DNA of 64,000 bases from an uncultured Massilia sp. (GCF_913773735.1 NZ_CAJYEB010000014.1:124001-188000); one strand, 5' to 3'. Positions 27,088-35,888 are shown, counted from the stretch's first letter. Program-made: numbers and translations. The notes: generated from the letters alone by a model not told the origin.

Positions 27088-28299
27088 ATGGCAAAACAAT
27101 ATGATGTCGCGGTGATCGGCGCCGGCGCCGCCGGCATGATGTGCGCCGCGGTGGCGGCCCGCCGCGGCAAGCGGGTCGTGCTCGCCGACCATGCGACGAA
27201 GCTGGCCGAGAAGATCCGCATCTCCGGCGGCGGCCGCTGCAATTTCACCAACATCAATGCCGGTCCGCAACATTACCTGTCCGAGAATCCGCACTTCTGC
27301 CGCAGCGCGCTGTCGCGCTACACGGCCCAGGATTTCCTCGCGCTGGTCAAGAAGCACCGCATCGGCTACCACGAAAAGCACCGCGGCCAGCTGTTCTGCG
27401 ACGATTCGGCCGAGCAGATCATCCGCATGCTGAAGGACGAGTGCGATGCCGGCGGCGTCCACTGGCGCATGCCGTGCAGGGTGACGGCCGTGGAGAAGGG
27501 CGCCGAGGGCTTTCGCATCGACACCGACCACGACCCCATCCTGGCCGCCAACGTCGTGGTCGCCACCGGCGGCCTGTCGATTCCGAAGATCGGCGCGACC
27601 GACCTCGGCTACCGCATCGCGAAGCACTTCGGCCTGAAGACCATCGAGACGCGTCCGGGCCTGGTGCCGCTGACCTTCGACGGCCCCAGCTGGCAGCCGT
27701 TCGTGCCGCTGGCCGGCATCGCGCTCGAGGTCGACGTGGAGACCGGTTCCGGCAAGGGCCGCAACGCCAGGCGCGGCTATTTCCGCGAAGACTTGCTGTT
27801 CACGCACCGCGGCCTGTCCGGCCCGGCGATCCTGCAGATTTCCAGCTACTGGCAGCCGGGCACGCCCATCGTGCTGAACCTGTTGCCCGAAATCGATGTT
27901 GCCGAGGAATTGATCTCGTCCAAGACCAGCGTGAAAAAGCAACTGGGCAATCTCCTGTCGCAGTGGCTGCCGGCGCGCCTGGCCGACGGGTTGTTGACGG
28001 CGAACGGCCTCGCGCCCGATGCGCGCCTGCCGGACATGGCCGACGCGAAGCTGCGCAGGCTGGGCGACGCGATCAACCGCTGGGCCATCGTCCCGACCGG
28101 TTCCGAAGGCTATAAAAAGGCCGAAGTCACGCTGGGCGGCGTCGATACCAGGGAGTTGTCGCAGCAGAGCATGATGGCGAACAAGGTGCCCGGGCTGTAC
28201 TTCATCGGGGAGACGGTGGACGTCACCGGCTGGCTCGGCGGCTACAATTTCCAGTGGGCCTGGGCGTCCGGCGTGGCCGCCGGCAATGCGATCGAATGA
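27088..28299 (+). CDS. NAD(P)/FAD-dependent oxidoreductase, YhiN/HI0933 family
   Basis: Flavoprotein of 403 residues with an N-terminal Rossmann motif GAGAAGMMCA, the family hallmark ISGGGRCNFTN, VVVATGGLSIPKIGATDLGY and a C-terminal FAD contact GETVDVTGWLGGYNFQWAW. Physiological substrate is unknown for the family. AAGGTGGG lies 7 bases before the ATG at 27088, which sets this start although the frame is open from a TTG at 27061. The 249 bases upstream carry a TACAAT hexamer (27047-27052) as the only promoter-like element. Confidence 0.9.
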   Translation: MAKQYDVAVIGAGAAGMMCAAVAARRGKRVVLADHATKLAEKIRISGGGRCNFTNINAGPQHYLSENPHFCRSALSRYTAQDFLALVKKHRIGYHEKHRGQLFCDDSAEQIIRMLKDECDAGGVHWRMPCRVTAVEKGAEGFRIDTDHDPILAANVVVATGGLSIPKIGATDLGYRIAKHFGLKTIETRPGLVPLTFDGPSWQPFVPLAGIALEVDVETGSGKGRNARRGYFREDLLFTHRGLSGPAILQISSYWQPGTPIVLNLLPEIDVAEELISSKTSVKKQLGNLLSQWLPARLADGLLTANGLAPDARLPDMADAKLRRLGDAINRWAIVPTGSEGYKKAEVTLGGVDTRELSQQSMMANKVPGLYFIGETVDVTGWLGGYNFQWAWASGVAAGNAIE

Positions 28300-28363
28300 G
28301 CGCGATCGGCCCTTGTGGTAAGGCCCTTGTGGTAATTCAGGCACATTGACAAAAACCTCGCAC

Positions 28364-28386
28364 AGCTCTTGAAAAGCTGTTAGAAT
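28364..28386 (+). promoter_or_regulatory. Candidate rpsU promoter, extended -10 with overlapping hairpin
   Basis: TGTTAGAAT (28378-28386) fits an extended -10 element 36 bases before the rpsU ATG. CAGCT and AGCTG arms (28363-28379) flank it as a small inverted repeat. A perfect TTGACA (28346-28351) lies 29 bases upstream of the hexamer, too far for a standard pair. Confidence 0.45.
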
Positions 28387-28422
28387 TTCGTTCTTCCCTA
28401 AATCCAACGGTTTCATTTTTAC

Positions 28423-28635
28423 ATGACCACTATCCGCCTTAAAGAAAACGAGCCGTTCGAAGTCGCTATGCGTCGCTTCAAGCGCACTATCGAAAAAACC
28501 GGCCTGCTGACCGAACTGCGCGCTCGCGAGTTCTACGAGAAGCCGACCGCAGAGCGCAAGCGCAAGCTGGCCGCCGCCGTCAAGCGTCACTACAAGCGCA
28601 TCCGCAGCCAGCAGCTGCCGAAGAAACTGTACTGA
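28423..28635 (+). CDS. rpsU: 30S ribosomal protein S21
   Basis: Small-subunit protein (70 residues) involved in initiation. [20 protein letters not shown] and the basic C-terminal tail [15 protein letters not shown] are characteristic. First gene of a rpsU-yqeY-dnaG-rpoD series, the conserved macromolecular-synthesis arrangement, here with yqeY inserted as in many betaproteobacteria. Confidence 0.97.
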   Translation: MTTIRLKENEPFEVAMRRFKRTIEKTGLLTELRAREFYEKPTAERKRKLAAAVKRHYKRIRSQQLPKKLY

Positions 28636-28698
28636 TTTGATTCAGCCGCCTGCTCCGGTGACGACATCCCGGTGCGCAAGGCCCTGAATGTGACGAAG

Positions 28699-28729
28699 CC
28701 CGCTCCGGTCGTTTGCCGCAGCGGGTTTT
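28699..28729 (+). terminator. Candidate intrinsic terminator/attenuator between rpsU and yqeY
   Basis: CCCGCT and AGCGGG arms with a 15-base loop, then TTTT (28726-28729) and a second T run (28733-28736). Weak stem, so partial read-through into yqeY-dnaG is plausible. Confidence 0.45.
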
Positions 28730-28763
28730 GCCTTTTGCCCCATCGAATAACAATGGAGAATCC

Positions 28764-29213
28764 ATGAGCCTCAAAGATCGCATCACCGACGATATGAAAA
28801 CCGCCATGCGCGCCAAGGACACGCAACGCCTGGGCACCATCCGCATGCTGCAGTCCGAGATGAAGAACAAGGAAGTCAACGAGCGCATCGCGCTGGAAGA
28901 CGCGCACATCATCGCCATCGTCGAAAAAATGATCAAGCAGCGCAAGGATTCGATCACGCAGTTCGAGGCGGGCGGTCGCCAGGACCTGGCCGACAACGAA
29001 AAGGCCGAGCTGGCCGTGCTGTCGGTGTACATGCCGGCGGCCCTGTCGGACGAGGAAGTCGCCGCCGCAGTGAAGGCCGCCGTGGCCGAGGCCGGCGCCA
29101 CCGGTCCGCAGGACATGGGCAAGGTGATGGCCATCGTGAAGGCCAAGCTGGCCGGCCGCGCCGACATGACCGCGGTGTCCGGCCTGGTCAAGAAGGCGCT
29201 GACCGGCGCCTGA
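28764..29213 (+). CDS. yqeY: GatB/YqeY domain-containing protein
   Basis: A 149-residue protein related to the tRNA-binding tail domain of GatB. MSLKDRITDDMKTAMRAKD, LGTIRMLQSEMKNKEV, YMPAALSDEEV and MGKVMAIVKAKLAGRADM are typical. The role is not established; a link to tRNA-dependent amidation is assumed from the domain. GGAG lies 6 bases before the ATG at 28764. Between rpsU and dnaG. Confidence 0.92.
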   Translation: MSLKDRITDDMKTAMRAKDTQRLGTIRMLQSEMKNKEVNERIALEDAHIIAIVEKMIKQRKDSITQFEAGGRQDLADNEKAELAVLSVYMPAALSDEEVAAAVKAAVAEAGATGPQDMGKVMAIVKAKLAGRADMTAVSGLVKKALTGA

Positions 29214-29366
29214 GCCATGCCGGCGGCATGCGGTCGCGGCAGCATTGCCACGGCCGCCGCCGCTTTTCATGCATCGGGGCTGTCGCGCCTTGTTGCTTTG
29301 TTGCAAATCAATTTGTGACGAGCCCTGCGGTATAGTCTGACCCTAGACAAAACACTGTTATCCCAA

Positions 29367-31169
29367 GTGATTCCGCAATCATTCATTACCGACCTGCTCA
29401 ACCGCGTGGACATCGTCGACGTGGTCGGCCGCTATGTGCAGCTGAAGAAGGGTGGCGCCAACTACATGGGGCTGTGCCCCTTCCACAACGAAAAGTCGCC
29501 CAGCTTCACGGTCAGCCCGACCAAGCAGTTCTACCACTGCTTTGGCTGCGGCGCCCATGGCACCGCGATCGGCTTCCTGATCGAATACTCGGGCATGGGC
29601 TTCGTCGATGCGGTCAAGGACCTGTCGCAAAGCGTGGGCATGATCGTGCCCAACGAAGACGACAAGATCCCGCCGGCCCAGCGCGCCGCCCAGCAGGCGC
29701 AATCGCTGGCGATGACCGACGCGCTCAACCAGGCCTGCGATTTCTACCGCGGCCAGCTGCGCCAGGCCCCGGCCGCCATCGCCTACCTGAAGGGACGCGG
29801 CCTGACCGGCGAAGTGGCCGCCCGTTTCGGCCTGGGCTATGCGCCCGGCGGCTGGGACAACCTGCGCTCGGTGTTCCGCGACTACGATGCGCTGGCGCTG
29901 GTCGAGTCCGGCCTGGTGATCGACAAGGTCGACGAGGACGGTGGCAACAAGAAACGCTACGACCGCTTCCGCGAGCGCATCATGTTCCCGATCCGGAACA
30001 CCAAAGGGCAGGTGATCGGCTTCGGCGGCCGCGTGATGGATGGCGGCGAACCGAAATACCTGAACTCGCCGGAAACGCCGCTGTTTCAAAAGGGCAATGA
30101 GCTGTATGGCCTGTTCGAGGCGCGGCAGGCGATCCGCGACGCCGGCTACGTGCTGGTGACGGAAGGCTACATGGACGTCGTCGCGCTGGCCCAGCTCGGC
30201 TTCCCGCAGGCGGTGGCGACGCTCGGCACCGCCTGCACGCCGACCCACGTGCAAAAACTGCTGCGCCAGACCGACACCGTGATCTTCAGCTTCGACGGCG
30301 ACAAGGCCGGCCGCCGCGCCGCCCGCCGCGCGCTGGACGCCTGCCTGCCGCAGATGTCGGACGACAAGGTCATCAAGTTCCTGTTCCTGCCGCAAGAGCA
30401 CGATCCGGACAGCTATGTGCGCGAATTCGGCGCCGACGCGTTCGCCCAGGAAATCAACGACGCGATGCCGCTGTCGCAATTCCTGCTGCGCTCGGTAACG
30501 GGCGAGCACGACCTGGACACGCCGGAAGGCCGCGCCCACGTGCAGTTCGACGCCAAGCCGCTGCTGCAGGCGATGGCGCCGTCCGGCCTGCGCCTGCAGA
30601 TCGTGCGCGGGCTGGCCAACCTGACCGAGTCAACGCCGGCCGAGATCGAAGCGTTGTTCGAATTGTCAAAGCCGGTCGCGGTGGCCCGCAAGGCGCCGCC
30701 GCGCAAGGGCCGGCCGGAGCCGGTAGGCCTGGAATTGCAGATGTCGCGCATCCTCGTCGCGCATCCTTCGCTGGCGTCCGGCATCGACGAGACGGGCCTG
30801 CGCGCCTTCGATTACTTCGGTCCCGAACAGGCCGACCGCCTGCGCCAGCTGATCGCATCGGCCCAGGCCCTGGGAGCGAACGGCACGTTCGCCGCGTTGT
30901 CCCAGCAGTTGAAGGAAGCGAGTACGGAATACGACAGGCTCATCTCCGAAATCGCCTCGGAACCCGAATCGGATATCGATTCGGATCGCGTTTGGCTAGC
31001 AAGCGCTGTGAGGCAAGTCAAGATGGATTTGTTAAAACAGGAGCTAAACCAGTTGTTTTCTTCCGGACTGCCCTCAGATCAGGTAAGTGCCCGCTATCGT
31101 GAAATCCAAGCCCAGCAAGACCTTCTGGCGAGGGAGGCGGCCAACGAATCCCCCGCAAAATTCACCTGA
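29367..31169 (+). CDS. dnaG: DNA primase
   Basis: Synthesises RNA primers at the replication fork. The 600-residue protein starts with GTG at 29367 (IPQSFITDLLNRVDIVDVVG). Zinc-binding domain CPFHNEKSPSF ... YHCFGCGAHG, RNA polymerase/Toprim core with VTEGYMDVVAL, FDGDKAGRRAARRAL and DSYVREFG, then a C-terminal helicase-binding domain (about 450-600). A TATAGT hexamer (29331-29336) upstream is a weak promoter candidate. Confidence 0.96.
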   Translation: MIPQSFITDLLNRVDIVDVVGRYVQLKKGGANYMGLCPFHNEKSPSFTVSPTKQFYHCFGCGAHGTAIGFLIEYSGMGFVDAVKDLSQSVGMIVPNEDDKIPPAQRAAQQAQSLAMTDALNQACDFYRGQLRQAPAAIAYLKGRGLTGEVAARFGLGYAPGGWDNLRSVFRDYDALALVESGLVIDKVDEDGGNKKRYDRFRERIMFPIRNTKGQVIGFGGRVMDGGEPKYLNSPETPLFQKGNELYGLFEARQAIRDAGYVLVTEGYMDVVALAQLGFPQAVATLGTACTPTHVQKLLRQTDTVIFSFDGDKAGRRAARRALDACLPQMSDDKVIKFLFLPQEHDPDSYVREFGADAFAQEINDAMPLSQFLLRSVTGEHDLDTPEGRAHVQFDAKPLLQAMAPSGLRLQIVRGLANLTESTPAEIEALFELSKPVAVARKAPPRKGRPEPVGLELQMSRILVAHPSLASGIDETGLRAFDYFGPEQADRLRQLIASAQALGANGTFAALSQQLKEASTEYDRLISEIASEPESDIDSDRVWLASAVRQVKMDLLKQELNQLFSSGLPSDQVSARYREIQAQQDLLAREAANESPAKFT

Positions 31170-31220
31170 GTGGCCCCGGCCGCGCCATGGGTGTTTGTAA
31201 CTGGAAAGTCAAGGGGCGCG

Positions 31221-31229
31221 TGCTATAAT
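31221..31229 (+). promoter_or_regulatory. Extended -10 promoter upstream of rpoD
   Basis: TGCTATAAT is a perfect extended -10 (TGnTATAAT) 136 bases before the rpoD start, in the 195-base gap after dnaG. No good -35 hexamer is paired with it. It gives rpoD its own promoter in addition to read-through. Confidence 0.6.
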
Positions 31230-31364
31230 AAAACGCTAACTATTGCAAGCTTTGAAACGGTTTTTCGTCTCAAATCGGCCGTGGGGATTTTCAGTTAGCG
31301 AGGCAACAGAGTGTGCCTGCAGCGTGATGTAAGGTAACAAAACTTTATCTTTAACCATCGTAAA

Positions 31365-33653
31365 GTGGTCGTTGTGACTTCGAAAGCGCCTGTGCCAACC
31401 AAGATACCCGAAACCAACGTGGCTACCAAAACCACCAGGACGTCCGCCAAGGCGGACAAATCGCAAGACAAGGCGGAAGCTCGCGTTGCGGGTGTTGCGC
31501 CTGTCAGCCAGACGACCGATGCGCAAGCCCTTGCCGCGATCGATACGTCGGGCTACGTGCTGCCGGCCGTCAAGGTACCGGGGCGGCGTGGCCGCAAGCC
31601 CAAGGAATTCACCCCCGAAAACGATGAAGTCGCCGCACTGAACGCGGTCGAGCGCGCCGAACTGAAGGCGGTCGACAAAGCCAAGGCCAAGGACCGTAAA
31701 GCCAAGGAAAAAGCGCTGCTGAAAGACGCATTCTCGTCGGATACGGAAGCGAGCGAAGAAGAGCTCGAGATCCGCCGCCAGAAGCTCAAGGCCCTGATCA
31801 AGTCGGGCAAGGAGCGCGGCTTCCTGACGTATTCCGAGATCAACGACCATCTGCCGGACAATATCGTCGATCCGGAAGCGATCGAAGGCATCATCGGCAC
31901 GTTCAACGACATGGGCATCGCCGTCTACGAGCATGCGCCCGATGCCGAAACGCTGCTGCTGTCCGATAACGTCCCGAACGTTACGAGCGACGACGAAGCC
32001 GAGGCCGCGGCCGAGGCGGCGCTGTCGACCGTCGACTCCGACTTCGGCCGCACCACCGACCCGGTGCGCATGTACATGCGCGAGATGGGTTCGGTCGAGC
32101 TGCTGACCCGCGAAGGCGAGATCGAAATCGCCAAGCGCATCGAGGACGGCCTGCGCGACATGATCCAGGCGATCTCGGCCTGCCCGGTGACGATCGACGA
32201 AATCATCGACGCCGCCCGCCGCATCGAGAAGGACGAGATCAAGATCGACGAGATCGTCGACGGCATGGTCGATCCGAACGAGGACGAAGCGACGTCGCCG
32301 AGCGCGGTCGCCCCGGCGGCATCGTCCGACGGCGACGACGACGAGGAAGACGACGGGGAAGAGGAAGAAGAGGAAGAGGAAGAAGAGGCGAGCGCGGGTT
32401 CCGGCGCGGCCGGCTATTCCGCCGAGCAGCTCGAACAGCTCAAGCAGTCGGCCCTCGACAAGTTCCGCACGATCGAACAGCAGTTCGACAAGATGCGCAA
32501 GGCCTACGAGAAGCAGGGCTACAATTCCGAGGGCTACATCAAGGCCCAGGAAGCCATCTCGAACGAACTGCTGGGCATCCGCTTCACCGCGAAGGTCGTC
32601 GAAAAGCTGTGCGACACGCTGCGCGGCCAGGTCGACGAAGTGCGCCACATCGAGAAGCAGATCCTGGACGTGGCCGTGAACCGCTGCGGCATGCCGCGCG
32701 CCCACTTCATCAAGGTCTTCCCGGGCAACGAGACGAACCTCGGCTGGGTCGACGGCGAAGTGAACGCCGGCCACGCCTACAGCGCCATCCTCGGCCGCAA
32801 CATTCCGACGATCAAGGAACTGCAGCAACGCCTGATCGACCTGCAAGCGCGCGTCGTGCTGCCGCTGCCGGACCTGCGCAACATCAACCGCCAGATGGCG
32901 GCCGGTGAAATGAAGGCGCGCAAGGCCAAGCGCGAAATGACGGAAGCAAACTTGCGTCTGGTCATCTCGATCGCGAAGAAGTACACGAATCGCGGCCTGC
33001 AATTCCTCGACCTGATCCAGGAAGGCAATATCGGCCTGATGAAGGCGGTGGACAAGTTCGAATACCGCCGCGGCTACAAGTTCTCGACCTATGCGACGTG
33101 GTGGATCCGCCAGGCCATCACCCGTTCGATCGCGGACCAGGCGCGCACGATCCGTATTCCGGTCCACATGATCGAAACGATCAACAAGATGAACCGGATC
33201 TCGCGCCAGATCCTGCAGGAGACGGGCGCCGAGCCGGATCCGGCGACGCTCGCGATCAAGATGGAAATGCCGGAAGACAAAATCCGGAAGATCATGAAGA
33301 TCGCGAAAGAGCCGATCTCGATGGAAACGCCGATCGGCGACGACGACGATTCCCATCTGGGCGACTTCATCGAGGACAACAACACGCTGGCCCCGTCGGA
33401 CGCCGCGCTGCACGCCTCGATGCGCGGTGTCGTGAAGGATGTGCTGGACTCGCTGACCCCGCGCGAAGCGAAGGTCCTGCGCATGCGCTTCGGCATCGAG
33501 ATGTCGACCGACCACACGCTGGAAGAGGTCGGCAAGCAGTTCGACGTCACCCGCGAGCGCATCCGCCAGATCGAAGCGAAGGCGCTGCGCAAGCTGCGCC
33601 ACCCGTCGCGTTCGGACAAGCTGAAGAGCTTCCTGGAGGGAAGCGGCGGCTGA
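31365..33653 (+). CDS. rpoD: RNA polymerase sigma factor RpoD (sigma-70)
   Basis: Primary sigma factor, 762 residues. Region 1.1 in the first ~220 residues (basic, Lys-rich start), region 1.2 ([20 protein letters not shown]), a non-conserved region containing a long acidic run (about residues 320-345, mostly Asp/Glu), region 2 ([37 protein letters not shown]), region 3 and region 4 ([35 protein letters not shown]). Start is ambiguous: GTG at 31365 or GTG at 31374; the second has AAAGTGG 5 bases before it. Followed by a large stem-loop. Confidence 0.96.
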   Translation: MVVVTSKAPVPTKIPETNVATKTTRTSAKADKSQDKAEARVAGVAPVSQTTDAQALAAIDTSGYVLPAVKVPGRRGRKPKEFTPENDEVAALNAVERAELKAVDKAKAKDRKAKEKALLKDAFSSDTEASEEELEIRRQKLKALIKSGKERGFLTYSEINDHLPDNIVDPEAIEGIIGTFNDMGIAVYEHAPDAETLLLSDNVPNVTSDDEAEAAAEAALSTVDSDFGRTTDPVRMYMREMGSVELLTREGEIEIAKRIEDGLRDMIQAISACPVTIDEIIDAARRIEKDEIKIDEIVDGMVDPNEDEATSPSAVAPAASSDGDDDEEDDGEEEEEEEEEEASAGSGAAGYSAEQLEQLKQSALDKFRTIEQQFDKMRKAYEKQGYNSEGYIKAQEAISNELLGIRFTAKVVEKLCDTLRGQVDEVRHIEKQILDVAVNRCGMPRAHFIKVFPGNETNLGWVDGEVNAGHAYSAILGRNIPTIKELQQRLIDLQARVVLPLPDLRNINRQMAAGEMKARKAKREMTEANLRLVISIAKKYTNRGLQFLDLIQEGNIGLMKAVDKFEYRRGYKFSTYATWWIRQAITRSIADQARTIRIPVHMIETINKMNRISRQILQETGAEPDPATLAIKMEMPEDKIRKIMKIAKEPISMETPIGDDDDSHLGDFIEDNNTLAPSDAALHASMRGVVKDVLDSLTPREAKVLRMRFGIEMSTDHTLEEVGKQFDVTRERIRQIEAKALRKLRHPSRSDKLKSFLEGSGG

Positions 33654-33685
33654 GGCTTGACGGGTTCGCGCTAACCCAATATCCT

Positions 33686-33738
33686 CTCGCCACTTCGGGT
33701 CGTTCGACCTGGGTGGCGAGCGGTCGGCGCCTGTTTTT
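33686..33738 (+). terminator. Stem-loop after rpoD
   Basis: CTCGCCAC (33686-33693) pairs with GTGGCGAG (33713-33720); the interior contains a nested GGGTC/GACCT stem. A TTTTT run follows at 33734-33738, 13 bases after the stem. Probably the terminator of the rpoD transcript, just ahead of the tRNA. Confidence 0.55.
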
Positions 33739-33765
33739 CCCCCATCAGCAGTACGTGCCAGTTTC

Positions 33766-33844
<79 letters not shown>

Positions 33845-33861
33845 ATAAAATCAACGACTTG

Positions 33862-33890
33862 GCCCAACCAGTTTGGTTGGGCTTTGTTGT
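33862..33890 (+). terminator. Intrinsic terminator after the tRNA
   Basis: GCCCAACC, loop AGTTT, GGTTGGGC, then TTTGTTGT. Eighteen bases after the tRNA CCA. Perfect 8-bp stem. Confidence 0.85.
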
Positions 33891-34072
33891 ACCAGGGGTC
33901 GATGTAACGGCTAATGTAACGCCTTTTCCTGCGCTACTGTTGAGATTCGTTGATCAGTTGGGCAGCCGACATGGAACTGCCAGGGCGAGCACGCGTAAGC
34001 AGTAGGAATGCATTTCTTGGGCGCGTGGGCGGCCAGCGCCAGCACTTGTGCCGGACGTAGCCGCCGAGCGCT
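33891..34072. other. Non-coding left end of the lower-GC segment
   Basis: No gene seen. Two direct copies of ATGTAACG (33902-33909, 33914-33921) occur just after the tRNA terminator. No integrase gene and no copy of the tRNA 3' end was found at the other side, so an attachment site cannot be claimed. Confidence 0.4.
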
Positions 34073-34477
34073 TTAGCACGACACAGTCTGCTCAGTATCG
34101 CCGGTGCGAAGATTGACACCGATCCAGCAGCGGTAGTGGCTGTCCTTCGGGTCGTTCAACTTCGCGTCGTAGGTGCAGTAGACGCCCTTCTTTGCCCTCG
34201 TCCGATCACCTCCTTCCGCGCTGCACATCTTAGGCACATCCGGACCTATCGAATCGAATACGTCTTTTGCCGCTTTACCGTCGATGAGGACAGTCAGCAC
34301 CCGGTCCGTGGCTGTAGGAGGCGTGCGATCCGCGATGCTGCCGGAATGGATTTTGTAGATTGCTGGAAACGACTTCCAAAGCCCGGACGGGTCCGAAGAA
34401 GGATCAGCCGCATGAGCGAAAGGTAGCGTGACTGCGGCTGCCGTCGATAACGAGACCAGCAAAGTTCGTGTGCGCAT
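34073..34477 (-). CDS. Secreted four-cysteine protein, candidate immunity protein
   Basis: A 134-residue protein with a Sec signal peptide (MRTRTLLVSLSTAAAV, cleavage expected after AHA). The mature part has four Cys (MCSAEGG, VYCTYD, YRCWIG and the final VSC), enough for two disulfides in the periplasm, and a block ATDRVLTVLIDGKAAKDVFDS that looks conserved-domain-like. I do not recognise a named family with certainty. Its start is 3 bases after the stop of the metallopeptidase gene behind hcp. A periplasmic immunity protein for a peptidoglycan-cutting effector is the inferred role; a lysozyme-inhibitor-like function is the alternative. Confidence 0.6.
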   Translation of the reverse strand: MRTRTLLVSLSTAAAVTLPFAHAADPSSDPSGLWKSFPAIYKIHSGSIADRTPPTATDRVLTVLIDGKAAKDVFDSIGPDVPKMCSAEGGDRTRAKKGVYCTYDAKLNDPKDSHYRCWIGVNLRTGDTEQTVSC

Positions 34478-34480
34478 TGG

Positions 34481-34978
34481 TTACCCTCTCAGCTCCACGT
34501 GGAAATGGTTGTCGTGTCCCTTCGCTTTCTTCACGAACGGGATATCAGAGTCGTTGAACAGCACGCCGGTTACAGGTGCGAAGGTGCGGAACACCTCGAT
34601 CAACTTCGCGGTGCCCTCTCTGTCGTACTCCCGATCCCACCAACACACCGGCTCCTCAAGTCCATCCTTGCGAAGCGGGCGGACATCAACCTGCAAGCCG
34701 TTCTTGTGCGAGTCGTGATCGGGAGTCTGAACGCCCCCGGCAAGGCTGATGTCACCGATGCCGATGCGGCGTCTGTCGATGGCCTGCCACTCCAGCGCCA
34801 CACGCAAAACCGCAGTCATCATGATGGGGTGCGCGTACTGGTATGCCCCGTGCGCCGGCTTCTTGTACAGTAGGCCATACACGTAGTATCCAGAATCCAT
34901 CGGCCCCTGCGGGAGCATGAAGAATCCTCGGGAATCTTGAGTAGGGCGAAGGCGCTCGTCGTCGGTTTGGTGTGCCAT
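34481..34978 (-). CDS. LAS/MepA-like zinc endopeptidase, candidate T6SS effector
   Basis: A 165-residue protein with the zinc motifs of LAS metallopeptidases (MepA/M15 type): H91 and D98 in SHKNGLQVD, and H158-x-H160 in GHDNHFHVEL. GDISLAGGVQTPDHDSH is close to the penicillin-insensitive murein endopeptidase pattern. Unlike MepA it has no signal peptide, so it cannot reach peptidoglycan through Sec; delivery by Hcp is the natural explanation. The ATG at 34978 is 13 bases after the ancestral TAA of hcp; the frame remains open to 35041, inside hcp. Followed 3 bases later by a secreted protein. Confidence 0.7.
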   Translation of the reverse strand: MAHQTDDERLRPTQDSRGFFMLPQGPMDSGYYVYGLLYKKPAHGAYQYAHPIMMTAVLRVALEWQAIDRRRIGIGDISLAGGVQTPDHDSHKNGLQVDVRPLRKDGLEEPVCWWDREYDREGTAKLIEVFRTFAPVTGVLFNDSDIPFVKKAKGHDNHFHVELRG

Positions 34979-34991
34979 CTTGCGCCCCCGT

Positions 34992-35483
34992 TTAGGCGAC
35001 CCGATTGGTAGCCAGATCCCAACCGCCCATCGTATTGCCACCCATTCCGCCGCCGATCTTCTGCTGGGTGTACTTCCACTTCACCTTCGAGTAGCGCAGG
35101 CCGATATTGTCGTGCAAGATGCTGCCTTGGCTTACCATCTACTCGATGTTGGCGATGATGACGTTTTCAAGTTCGACTTCGTAATACTTCACTGGTTTGC
35201 CGTCGCCGTCCGCCCGCATGAAGTCCAACTTGGCCTTCGGGATGGTTTTCCCCATCGAGCAGTATTGCATCAAGATCGGCGATGCCAGATCGGTGAGCTT
35301 CGACAGCGATAGGGAACGGTGTTCACAGCGTTCTGCGGTGTGTCCGCCAGCAGTAGACGCCGTGGCACTTTTCGGCTGCGTCACACCCCAGTGTGCCGAT
35401 GTCAGCTCGATCCAGCCCTGATGCGCGGAATCGAGCGACTCGCCTTTAATGCCCTCGATTTGCAGGTATACGTCGATTGCCAT
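34992..35483 (-). pseudogene. hcp: Hcp-family type VI secretion protein with an in-frame amber codon
   Basis: Frame from ATG 35483: MAIDVYLQIEGIKGESLD, WIELTSAHWGVTQP, TASTAGGHTAER, LTDLASPILMQYCSMG, IPKAKLDFMRADGDG and YYEVELENVIIANIE are the Hcp tube-protein signatures. A TAG at 35139-35141 then interrupts at codon 115, but the same frame continues with MVSQGSILHDNIGLRYSK, VKWKYTQQKIGGGMGGNT and GGWDLATNRVA to a TAA at 34992, the normal Hcp end. Total 162 sense codons, the usual size. Either a recent nonsense mutation (pseudogene), a suppressed amber codon or an error in the sequence. No other T6SS structural gene is in the window. Confidence 0.85.
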
Positions 35484-35560
35484 AGCTTGCGCCTCATGAA
35501 CGATAGAAAGGCATCATTCTTCGTCAACAGGGCACTCTTGAAGTTGGCTAGGCGCAAGCT
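35483..35560. repeat. 12-bp inverted repeat covering the hcp ribosome site and start
   Basis: TAGCTTGCGCCT (35483-35494) and AGGCGCAAGCTA (35549-35560) are perfect reverse complements 54 bases apart. In the hcp mRNA the downstream arm contains the Shine-Dalgarno (GAGG) and the A of the ATG, so pairing with the upstream arm would hide the start of translation. Confidence 0.7.
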
Positions 35561-35599
35561 AAAGTGCAGTGTGGACAGTGTTGGGATACCGCTCCTGTG

Positions 35600-35888
35600 C
35601 GGCTTCAATGTATAAGGTTTGGTTGAAAAATGGTCCCGAACGATGAACGGTAAGGCATCGCGCGGATCCGTTTTTTCTAGGACTTTCACTTTCAGCAAGA
35701 CTGCGACTGACTGTCGCTGGCTGCGGTTTTCCCGTCGATGACCGCTCCGTCGCCGCGCACGAGTCGTAAGCGATGTTCTTCTCTGGTTTCATATTCGCGT
35801 TGACGAAGTGGACCTCTTGATCAAATCGGTAGGTGGACGAGCGTTCATTGAAAGCCTGCGATACGCTTTTCGCCGGCAGCGTTTCCAA
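35600..35888 (-). pseudogene. Frameshifted remnant of a T6SS-associated protein domain
   Basis: Three minus-strand frames read in sequence give one coherent domain: YRFDQEVHFVNANMKPEKNI-AY, then after loss of one base RLVRGDGAVIDGKTAASD-SQSQS, then after a second one-base loss LLKVKVLEKTDPRDALPFIV. The pattern FDE-x-hydrophobic, Y-R-L-V-x-G-DG-x-V-x-x-GKT is what one sees in adaptor/extension domains of PAAR and VgrG-linked T6SS proteins. Upstream of hcp on the same strand. Boundaries are approximate. Confidence 0.5.

Noticed and set aside
28346..28386. TTGACA plus TAGAAT as one sigma-70 promoter for rpsU
   Set aside because: The spacer is 29 bases; the extended -10 alone is the better reading.
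33902..33921. ATGTAACG direct repeats as an attachment site
   Set aside because: Only 8 bases, both copies on the same side of the insert, and no match to the tRNA 3' end at the right boundary.
34073..35483. A complete type VI secretion locus
   Set aside because: No tssB/C, tssF/G, tssJ/K/L/M, clpV or intact vgrG gene is present; only cargo-type genes occur.
35402..35698. A 98-residue minus-strand ORF as an intact gene
   Set aside because: Only its start (LLKVKVLEKTDPRD) looks coding, as the last piece of the frameshifted remnant; the rest overlaps hcp in another frame.
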